Shown here: positions 21,927-27,607 of the stretch, one piece after another | How the letters are laid out: every line of letters starts with the position of its first letter | Numbering within the stretch: the first letter of the stretch is position 1 | Source of the DNA: G020354025 sp964621455 | GTDB taxonomy: Bacteria > Fidelibacterota > Marinisomatia > SCGC-AAA003-L08 > TS1B11 | NCBI GenBank assembly: GCA_964621455.1 | Contig: CAZULW010000027.1 | Span: 1-27,607 of the forward strand | Direction: 5' to 3' | DNA: 27,607 bases | Notes under the pieces: model-generated | The model's database searches: none | What the model was told of the DNA's origin: nothing | What the model saw: the letters and a program-made list of their open reading frames with translations, nothing else | Made by a program: the position numbers and the translations under genes

Positions 21927-22235
21927 TTACTCGTTAACGGTTTCGCCAATCTTCTTGGCGAACCTCACCTTTTTACCGCCTTCCAGTCGCGTGTAACCAA
22001 CGCGCGTGGGGGTATTATTCACCACCAACATCAGGTTGGAGATATTAATGGACGCTTCGCGCTCGATAATTCCGCCCTGAGGATTACTTTGTGAGCGACG
22101 GGTATGGCGCTTGATGAAGTTGATCCCCTCCACGATGGCCCGGTTCCGTTTGGGCATAACCTTGAGAACCTTACCGGTCTTACCCCGGTAATTGCCGGAA
22201 ATGACCTTGACAGTATCGCCTTTCTTGATCTTCAT
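21927..22235 (-). CDS. rplX: Large-subunit ribosomal protein uL24
   Basis: 102 residues. An N-terminal KOW motif (IKKGDTVKVISGNYRGKTGK) is followed by GINFIKRHTRRSQSNPQGGI. It is an assembly initiator of the 50S subunit near the tunnel exit, 2 nt after rplN. Confidence 0.97.
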   Translation of the reverse strand: MKIKKGDTVKVISGNYRGKTGKVLKVMPKRNRAIVEGINFIKRHTRRSQSNPQGGIIEREASINISNLMLVVNNTPTRVGYTRLEGGKKVRFAKKIGETVNE

Positions 22236-22237
22236 CC

Positions 22238-22606
22238 TCAGATTACCTCAGGGGCCAGGGAAATGATTTTCATGTATTCCTTTTCCCGGAGCTCTCGGGC
22301 AACCGGCCCGAAAACCCGGGTCCCCCGCGGCTCCAGAGACTGATCGAGCAGGACGGCGGCATTATCATCAAACCGGATATAGGAGCCATCGGGTCGGCGC
22401 ACCTCTTTCTTGGTGCGCACTACCACCGCCTTGGATTTCTCCCCTTTCTTAACCATGCCACCGGGTATGGCAGACTTGATTGTCACCACGATCAGGTCAC
22501 CCACGCTGGCGTAGCGGCGATGGGATCCTCCCAGCACCCGGATGCACAGCGCCACCTTGGCGCCAGTGTTGTCGGCCACCTTCAGTCGGGATTCCTGCTG
22601 TATCAT
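22238..22606 (-). CDS. rplN: Large-subunit ribosomal protein uL14
   Basis: 122 residues, the standard length: MIQQESRLKVADNTGAKVAL at the start, and IRFDDNAAVLLDQSLEPRGT then RVFGPVARELREKEYMKI. It forms intersubunit bridges and is the docking site of silencing factor RsfS. Overlaps rpsQ by 4 nt. Confidence 0.98.
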   Translation of the reverse strand: MIQQESRLKVADNTGAKVALCIRVLGGSHRRYASVGDLIVVTIKSAIPGGMVKKGEKSKAVVVRTKKEVRRPDGSYIRFDDNAAVLLDQSLEPRGTRVFGPVARELREKEYMKIISLAPEVI

Positions 22607-22887
22607 GTCTCAATCTCAACCCCGGTCTCGACAGCGGGATGGGTTACCTCCAGTACTCGCCAGCGCTTGAGCTTGCTCAAGGGCCTGGTGGCCGCAATGA
22701 TGACCTTGTCGCCTACCTGGCAGACATTCTGCTCGTCATGGGCGTAATGCTTCTTGGACCTGGTCACGTATTTCTTGTAAACGGGGTGTGCAAACCGGCG
22801 GCTTACCAAGACGACGACGGTCTTGTCCATCTTATTGCTCACCACCTCGCCGGTTAGTTGTCTCCGCCTGGATTGGGTTGTTGCCAT
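22603..22887 (-). CDS. rpsQ: Small-subunit ribosomal protein uS17
   Basis: 94 residues, OB fold: GEVVSNKMDKTVVVLVSRRF, KYVTRSKKHYAHDEQNVCQV, GDKVIIAATRPLSKLKRWRV. A primary 16S-binding protein of the 30S body. It lies 3 nt after rpmC. Confidence 0.97.
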   Translation of the reverse strand: MATTQSRRRQLTGEVVSNKMDKTVVVLVSRRFAHPVYKKYVTRSKKHYAHDEQNVCQVGDKVIIAATRPLSKLKRWRVLEVTHPAVETGVEIET

Positions 22888-22890
22888 CTG

Positions 22891-23103
22891 TTACTCAGTC
22901 TTCACTTGCCGGCGTCCCATCTCATATTCGCGCAGCAAGGTCTTGATTTGAGCGATTTCCCGACGGGTCCAGCGAATTTCATGGGGTTTTTCCAACTGCT
23001 GGAGCGTCTTCTGGAACCGCAGGTTGGTCAGCTCCGCTTCCCTCTCCTGCAGATGCTTCCGCAGGTCGTCAGGCGACATGGCCAATATCTCCTCCCTGAT
23101 CAC
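22891..23103 (-). CDS. rpmC: Large-subunit ribosomal protein uL29
   Basis: 70 residues, two-helix bundle: MSPDDLRKHLQEREAELTNL and ETRWT-like positions filled by HEIRWTRREIAQIKTLLRE. The start may be the GTG/ATG at 23103, overlapping rplP by 4 nt, or an internal ATG eight codons later. It sits at the tunnel exit beside L23. Confidence 0.95.
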   Translation of the reverse strand: MIREEILAMSPDDLRKHLQEREAELTNLRFQKTLQQLEKPHEIRWTRREIAQIKTLLREYEMGRRQVKTE

Positions 23104-23516
23104 GCCGTTGCCCTGCGGGTAACCATTTTGGTCTTAATGGGCAGTTTGTGAGAGCACAGCCGAAAGGCCTCCGCTGCCAGCTCCGCACTGACACCCTCAA
23201 TCTCAAAGAGAATCCGGCCGGGTTTTACCACACAGACCCAGTACTCCGGCGCGCCCTTACCCTTACCCATGCGGGTCTCGGCGGGTTTCTGGGTAATAGC
23301 CTTGTCCGGAAAAATGCGGATCCACATACGGCCGAACTTCCGGACCTTACGGGCAATGGCCACCCGGCCCGATTCGATCTGCCGGCTGGTAATCCATCCG
23401 TTTTCCAGCGCTTTCAGACCATAGGTACCGAAAGCAACGGCATCACCCCTGGAGGCCATCCCCCTCCGGTTGCCCCGGTGCGGCTTGCGAAACTTGACTT
23501 TTCGTGGCGCCAGCAT
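23100..23516 (-). CDS. rplP: Large-subunit ribosomal protein uL16
   Basis: 138 residues: MLAPRKVKFRKPHRGNRRGM, then VAFGTYGLKALENGWITSRQ, RIFPDKAITQKPAETRMGKG and KGAPEYWVCVVKPGRILFE. L16 positions the A-site tRNA elbow and completes the 50S active core. Confidence 0.98.
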   Translation of the reverse strand: MLAPRKVKFRKPHRGNRRGMASRGDAVAFGTYGLKALENGWITSRQIESGRVAIARKVRKFGRMWIRIFPDKAITQKPAETRMGKGKGAPEYWVCVVKPGRILFEIEGVSAELAAEAFRLCSHKLPIKTKMVTRRATA

Positions 23517-23519
23517 GAT

Positions 23520-24167
23520 CTAACTCCTGAATGCTGATGTCTTGGCAGCCGCTTCGCCGTTACAGATCCATACTTTGATCCCGATCTTGCCGTAGGTGGT
23601 TTTGGCCTCCACCAGGGCATAGTCAATATCAGCCCGGAGGGTGTGCAAAGGCACGCGTCCCTCCCTGAACGTCTCGGTACGGCTCATTTCCGATCCGCCC
23701 AGCCGGCCCGACAGGCAAATCCGGACACCCTCCGCGCCCATGCGCATGGTGGACTGGATAGACTTCTTGGCCGCCCGGCGGAAGGAGATCTTCTTGACCA
23801 GCTGCTGAGCGATGCTCTCGCCAACCAACCTGGCATCCAGCTCGGGCCGTTTGACCTCACTGACATTGAGCTGCACTTCCTTTCCAGCCAGGTGGTGAAT
23901 CTCACTCCTGAGGCGTTCCACCTCCTCACCACCCCGGCCTATAACGATCCCGGGGCGGCTGGTGTAAATGGTGATCGTCACTTTTTTCGGGGTCCTGCTG
24001 ATCTCCACTCTGGAAATACCGGCATTGCTCAGGCGATGATGGATATATCGACGTAGAATGATATCTTCCCCGAGCTTTTCGGCGAAGTTCCGCTCGTCAA
24101 ACCAGGTGGAAAGCCAGGTCTTGTTGATCCCCAGCCGAAATCCGATAGGATTGGTTTTCTGACCCAA
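23520..24167 (-). CDS. rpsC: Small-subunit ribosomal protein uS3
   Basis: 215 residues: MGQKTNPIGFRLGINKTWLS, a type II KH domain with the loop RPGIVIGRGGEEVERLRSEI, and the C-terminal domain RLGGSEMSRTETFREGRVPL and YGKIGIKVWI. It lines the mRNA entry tunnel with helicase-like action. Confidence 0.98.
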   Translation of the reverse strand: MGQKTNPIGFRLGINKTWLSTWFDERNFAEKLGEDIILRRYIHHRLSNAGISRVEISRTPKKVTITIYTSRPGIVIGRGGEEVERLRSEIHHLAGKEVQLNVSEVKRPELDARLVGESIAQQLVKKISFRRAAKKSIQSTMRMGAEGVRICLSGRLGGSEMSRTETFREGRVPLHTLRADIDYALVEAKTTYGKIGIKVWICNGEAAAKTSAFRS

Positions 24168-24170
24168 AGT

Positions 24171-24545
24171 CTACGCTCCAGTCTTTATATCAGGATGTCC
24201 TTTTTCCGCCACTACCACCGTCAGATGGCTGCTACGCTTGAGAATCCGACTGGCTCGACCCCTGGCCCGCGCCCGCCAGCGCTTTAAGGAGGGGCCACCG
24301 TCCACATAGGCGGTTTTCAAATACAGATTGTCCACATCAACTTCTTTGGCCTCCGGCGCGTTCATCACGTTGGCAATGGCCGAATGGAGGGCCTTCTCAA
24401 TAAACTCCGACGCCTTGGTAGGGGAAAAATGAAGCACGTTGAGGGCATGGTTCACGTCCCGGCCGCGCACCAGCTTCAACACCCGGTTGATCTTGCGGTG
24501 TGATTGACGCAGATGCCTGGCTCTGGCTACCCCTTCCACTGTCAC
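24171..24545 (-). CDS. rplV: Large-subunit ribosomal protein uL22
   Basis: 124 residues, GTG start overlapping the rpsS stop by 4 nt. The core RHLRQSHRKINRVLKLVRGR and the C-terminal hairpin LKRWRARARGRASRILKRSS, with HLTVVVAE at the end, are typical. Its hairpin lines the exit tunnel and is a macrolide-resistance hot spot. Confidence 0.97.
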   Translation of the reverse strand: MTVEGVARARHLRQSHRKINRVLKLVRGRDVNHALNVLHFSPTKASEFIEKALHSAIANVMNAPEAKEVDVDNLYLKTAYVDGGPSLKRWRARARGRASRILKRSSHLTVVVAEKGHPDIKTGA

Positions 24546-24814
24546 ACCACCTTTTTCTTATCAGCGTGGCCACGGAAGATGCGCGTCGGCGCGAATTCCC
24601 CCAGCTTGTGCCCTACCATGTTTTCCGATATGAACACCGGGATAAACTTATTGCCGTTATGGACTGCAAAGGTGTGACCAACGAATTCAGGTGTGACGGT
24701 GGATCGCCGGGACCAGGTCTTGATCACTTTCTTTTTACCGGACTTGCCCAATTCTTCCACTTTCCTGGCAAGCTTTTCGGATATATAGGGACCCTTTCGT
24801 ACTGAGCGCGCCAT
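24542..24814 (-). CDS. rpsS: Small-subunit ribosomal protein uS19
   Basis: 90 residues: MARSVRKGPYISEKLARKVE, KVIKTWSRRSTVTPEFVGHT and NMVGHKLGEFAPTRIFRGHA, all diagnostic. It forms a head complex with S13 and contacts the A-site finger. Confidence 0.98.
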   Translation of the reverse strand: MARSVRKGPYISEKLARKVEELGKSGKKKVIKTWSRRSTVTPEFVGHTFAVHNGNKFIPVFISENMVGHKLGEFAPTRIFRGHADKKKVV

Positions 24815-24818
24815 TCCT

Positions 24819-25646
24819 CTAGTCCCTTCGTTTCACGATATAGCGGTCTGTCGGATGATTCTTTTTCCTGGTCTTGTATCCCTTCGCCAGTACGCCTTTG
24901 GGGGAGACCGGGTGGCGGCCACCCGAGGCCTTCCCTTCACCACCGCCCATGGGATGGTCCACGGGATTCATGGCTACGCCGCGCACCTTGGGCCTTCGCC
25001 CGAGCCAGCGGGAGCGACCCGCCTTCCCCAGAACGACGCTTTCGTGACTCTTGTTGCCAACCTCACCGATAGTGGCAACACAGTCCTTGTGAACCAGGCG
25101 GACTTCCCCTGAGGGGAGCTTCAAGGTTACCATGGACCCTTCCTTGGCCATGATGCGGGCCCCGGTACCGGCGCTGCGAGCCAGTTGGCCGCCCTTGCCG
25201 GGCTTCAACTCCACGTTATGAATCATGAGCCCCGCCGGGATCTTGGCCAGCGGCATGGAATTGCCGGGCCTCAAAGGGGCTCTTTCCCGGGAGGCGATCA
25301 CCATATCCCCGACCTTGATCCCATCCGGCGCCAGGATATACCGCCTCTCGCCATCCACATACTGGACCAGGGCGATCCGGCAGCTGCGGTTGGGATCATA
25401 TTCGATAGTACGCACGAGGCCCTCCATGTCGACCTTATCCCGCTTGAAATCGATAACGCGGTAGCGCCGCTTGTGCCCGCCGCCCCGGCGCCGCATGGTC
25501 ATGCGCCCCTGGTTGTTGCGGCCGCCGGACCTGCGGAGCGGCTCGGTCAGCGATTTTTCAGGGGCATCGCCGGTCAGCTCCTCAAAGGTGGATACCGACA
25601 TGAACCGCTGGCCGGGGGTTGTGGGTTTAATGCTTCTCACCGGCAT
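24819..25646 (-). CDS. rplB: Large-subunit ribosomal protein uL2
   Basis: 275 residues, the standard length. The peptidyl-transferase-proximal loop GVAMNPVDHPMGGGEGKASG contains the conserved histidine, and the end KTRKKNHPTDRYIVKRRD is typical. It is needed for subunit joining and peptide-bond formation. Confidence 0.98.
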   Translation of the reverse strand: MPVRSIKPTTPGQRFMSVSTFEELTGDAPEKSLTEPLRRSGGRNNQGRMTMRRRGGGHKRRYRVIDFKRDKVDMEGLVRTIEYDPNRSCRIALVQYVDGERRYILAPDGIKVGDMVIASRERAPLRPGNSMPLAKIPAGLMIHNVELKPGKGGQLARSAGTGARIMAKEGSMVTLKLPSGEVRLVHKDCVATIGEVGNKSHESVVLGKAGRSRWLGRRPKVRGVAMNPVDHPMGGGEGKASGGRHPVSPKGVLAKGYKTRKKNHPTDRYIVKRRD

Positions 25647-25648
25647 GG

Positions 25649-25972
25649 CTATCCGGTCCCTTCCGCGACAAACAGATCAATTTTCTGTCCCTCCGCCAGG
25701 GTCACGATGGCCCGCTTCCAGTGGGAACGGCGTCCCTGGGTCCTGATGGGGCGGCCTCCGCTCCGTATGGTCATGCTCTTGGTCTTGCCCACACGGTTCT
25801 GAGTGGCAACTTTCACCACCTTCACGTCGAATTTTTTTTCAACCGCCGCCTTTATCTCGTGCTTGTTCGCCCGCGGATGCACCTCAAAGGCGTATTTCCC
25901 CTGCTCTTCTTCCAGACGGCTCATCTTCTCCGTGACTAAAGGCCTGGCGATGATGTAATTCTTGAGTGCCAT
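25649..25972 (-). CDS. rplW: Large-subunit ribosomal protein uL23
   Basis: 107 residues from the ATG at 25972 (MALKNYIIARPLVTEKMSRL), preferred over a TTG at 25993 that would overlap rplD and add seven unconserved residues. KYAFEVHPRANKHEIKAAVE and the basic loop are typical. It is the docking site for trigger factor and SRP at the tunnel exit. Confidence 0.97.
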   Translation of the reverse strand: MALKNYIIARPLVTEKMSRLEEEQGKYAFEVHPRANKHEIKAAVEKKFDVKVVKVATQNRVGKTKSMTIRSGGRPIRTQGRRSHWKRAIVTLAEGQKIDLFVAEGTG

Positions 25973-25976
25973 GTCT

Positions 25977-26603
25977 CTAGCCCAGCGCAACATTCAAGTT
26001 CTTGACCCCCTGCTTGTCGATGAGGAGGTAATCGGAGGACCAAACGTCATAGGTGGATACATCCGCCGCCGACTTGATCCGAACACCGGGCAGGTTTCTG
26101 GCTGCCAGCCACAGCCGGTCCGACGGGGTGCCCACCAGTACCATAATCCGCTTTCCCCCCAGGCCCAGAGCGTCGAGGGCCGAGGCCATAAGCCTGGTCT
26201 TGTGGCTTTCCAGATCGAGGGTCTCCACAACAATAATGTGCCCTTCCTGCTGCATGGCCGACAGCATCGATTTCCGCGCCAGGGTCCGTACTTTCCGGTT
26301 GACCTTTAGATGATAGGAACGCGGCTTGGGCCCGAAGGCCACACCACCGCCACGCCTGATCGGGCTACGGTTATCACCGACCCGCGCACGGCCGGTTCCC
26401 TTCTGACGCCACAACTTGACGCCGCTGCCTCTCACTTCGCCACGGGTCTTGGTGGAAGCAGAGCCCTGACGGCTGTTAGCCAATTCCGACTTGACCGCCA
26501 GGTACACGGCATGCTGGTGGGGCTCAATCCCGAAGACTTCCTTCTTCAGGTCCACCTGCTTGCCGGTACTGGAACCGTCCAGTTTGCGTACTTCGATTCT
26601 CAT
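25977..26603 (-). CDS. rplD: Large-subunit ribosomal protein uL4
   Basis: 208 residues with the extended tunnel-lining loop (VKLWRQKGTGRARVGDNRSP, IRRGGGVAFGPKPRSYHLKV) and the Rossmann-like C domain. In E. coli L4 also attenuates the S10 operon. The rplC stop and rplD start overlap by 4 nt. Confidence 0.97.
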   Translation of the reverse strand: MRIEVRKLDGSSTGKQVDLKKEVFGIEPHQHAVYLAVKSELANSRQGSASTKTRGEVRGSGVKLWRQKGTGRARVGDNRSPIRRGGGVAFGPKPRSYHLKVNRKVRTLARKSMLSAMQQEGHIIVVETLDLESHKTRLMASALDALGLGGKRIMVLVGTPSDRLWLAARNLPGVRIKSAADVSTYDVWSSDYLLIDKQGVKNLNVALG

Positions 26604-27217
26604 TCTTGTTTCGTTATTATGACGGTGCCGTTCCGCGGTCCGGGCACAGCCCCCCTGATAAGCAGCTGGTCAGCCTCGGGTAGGACCTTCACTACTTTCA
26701 GATTGGTAACCGTGCACCGGGCATTGCCGCTGCGCCCCGGCATCTTCAGCCCCGGCCAAACCCGCGAGGGGTCCGAGCTGGCGCCAATGGAGCCGCCAGC
26801 GCGCAGCTGGTCCTTTTTCCCGTGTGAAGCGTGGCCGCCGTGAAAGCCATGGCGCTTCATTACGCCGGTAAAACCTTTGCCTTTGGAAGTGCCGGTCACC
26901 TTGACCGTATCCCCCGGGGAAAAGACTTCCACGGTAATCTGATCGCCGGGCTTATGGTTCTCAGAAGTTCGGAATTCCCTCAGCACCCGCGCCGACTTGA
27001 TTCCGGCTTTCTGAAAATGTCCCAGCAGCGGACGCGGGGTCTTATTTTCCTTCCTCGCACCAAACGCCAGCTGGACCGCCTGATAGCCGTCGTTCTCCCT
27101 GGTCTTCACCTGGCAGACGGTGCAGGGACCGGCGCGAACCACCGTGACGGGGATATCCAAACCCGATTCATCGAAAATTCGGGTCATCCCCAGTTTTACG
27201 CCGATGAGTGACGCCAT
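26600..27217 (-). CDS. rplC: Large-subunit ribosomal protein uL3
   Basis: 205 residues: IGVKLGMTRIFDESGLDIPV, SKGKGFTGVMKRHGFHGGHA, and the central-extension tip GGSIGASSDPSRVWPGLKMP that reaches the peptidyl-transferase centre. The glutamine methylated by PrmB in E. coli L3 is replaced by another residue at the GSIG motif. It is an assembly initiator of the 50S subunit. Confidence 0.97.
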   Translation of the reverse strand: MASLIGVKLGMTRIFDESGLDIPVTVVRAGPCTVCQVKTRENDGYQAVQLAFGARKENKTPRPLLGHFQKAGIKSARVLREFRTSENHKPGDQITVEVFSPGDTVKVTGTSKGKGFTGVMKRHGFHGGHASHGKKDQLRAGGSIGASSDPSRVWPGLKMPGRSGNARCTVTNLKVVKVLPEADQLLIRGAVPGPRNGTVIITKQE

Positions 27218-27219
27218 CC

Positions 27220-27528
27220 CTAAGCCTTAATCTCGATATGCACACCGGCCGGCAGATCCAGCTTCATCAGGGCATCCACCGTCTTGGGCGTGGAGTTATG
27301 TATGTCAACAATCCGCTTATGGATCTTGGTCTGGAACTGCTCCCTGGACTTTTTATCCACGTGGGGCGAGCGGTTCACCGTAACAATCGTCCGCTGGGTG
27401 GGCAGCGGAATCGGGCCGGATACAAGAGCCCCGGTATTCTTCGCCGTCCGAACGATTTTTTCCGTCGACTTATCCAGCAGGATATGGTCGTAAGCCTTCA
27501 AACTGATGCGTATTTTCTGACCAGCCAT
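27220..27528 (-). CDS. rpsJ: Small-subunit ribosomal protein uS10
   Basis: 102 residues: KIRISLKAYDHILLDKSTEK, VSGPIPLPTQRTIVTVNRSP, then HVDKKSREQFQTKIHKRI. It is part of the 30S head and, with NusB, of antitermination complexes. It starts the S10 cluster directly after tuf, 24 nt downstream of the tuf stop. Confidence 0.98.
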   Translation of the reverse strand: MAGQKIRISLKAYDHILLDKSTEKIVRTAKNTGALVSGPIPLPTQRTIVTVNRSPHVDKKSREQFQTKIHKRIVDIHNSTPKTVDALMKLDLPAGVHIEIKA

Positions 27529-27552
27529 ATTTTCAACCCACCAGCGGCGCGG

Positions 27553-27607
27553 TTACGCGATCACCTCGGTCACCACGCCGGCACCGACGGTATGGCCCCC
27601 CTCACGG
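27553..27607 (-). CDS. tuf: Elongation factor Tu, C-terminal end (partial)
   Basis: Only the last 17 codons are in the window: REGGHTVGAGVVTEVIA followed by TAA, the unmistakable C-terminus of EF-Tu domain III (REGGRTVGAGVV in most bacteria). The rest lies beyond the right edge. tuf immediately before rpsJ is the common str/S10 junction. Confidence 0.93.
   Translation of the reverse strand, partial: REGGHTVGAGVVTEVIA

Overview
The window is bacterial chromosome, moderately GC-rich, and probably from an FCB-group lineage of the Marinimicrobia/Calditrichota/KSB1 type. The evidence for this is indirect. The surface protein at 1602-3542 ends in a YPNPFNPATTIRF-type C-terminal sorting domain, the S4 protein carries RNYPPGQHG, and the intergenic DNA is packed with short shuffled words. 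No rRNA or tRNA gene was seen.

The right half (13112-27607, minus strand) is one ribosomal superoperon: tuf(end)-rpsJ-rplC-rplD-rplW-rplB-rpsS-rplV-rpsC-rplP-rpmC-rpsQ-rplN-rplX-rplE-rpsN-rpsH-rplF-rplR-rpsE-rpmD-rplO-secY-map-infA-rpmJ-rpsM-rpsK-rpsD-rpoA-rplQ. Genes overlap or are 2-37 nt apart, except for a 171-nt gap between rpsM and rpsK that is filled by a nested palindromic repeat. adk, often found between secY and map, is absent. A secreted GHL10/DUF187-type glycoside-hydrolase-like gene follows rplQ on the same strand.

The left half is accessory. From left to right it holds the end of an EamA-type transporter, a repeat stretch, a C1-like HTH regulator (minus), a secreted P-domain/CARDB/sorting-domain protein (plus), and a palindromic repeat. 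Next come a small tail-anchored protein with a minus-strand terminator, a hypothetical protein followed in frame by a HicB-like remnant, and an unexplained hairpin-rich gap. Then follows a minus-strand cluster (ORF6N, transketolase, Crp/Fnr regulator, monothiol thioredoxin-fold protein, DoxX), a RelE/ParE toxin-antitoxin pair, and about 1.3 kb of repeat mosaic.

The most interesting signals are three. First, a 63-nt perfect direct repeat of the transketolase 5' coding region flanks an AT-richer ORF6N gene. The displaced 38-codon transketolase fragment ends in an ATGA overlap with the ORF6N start, as if a cassette invaded the gene, supplied a replacement 5' end and coupled its own translation to the old one. 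Second, a 51-54 nt repeat (42 nt core identical) sits inside two unrelated palindromic hairpin elements, one of them within the ribosomal operon. Third, a composite intergenic module (CAGTGG-type array, then a CGCAAAG word, then a GGACAGGATAACAGGAT word) recurs in the same internal order in two inverted copies about 10.8 kb apart, and related repeat DNA has been captured in frame in the GHL10 protein.
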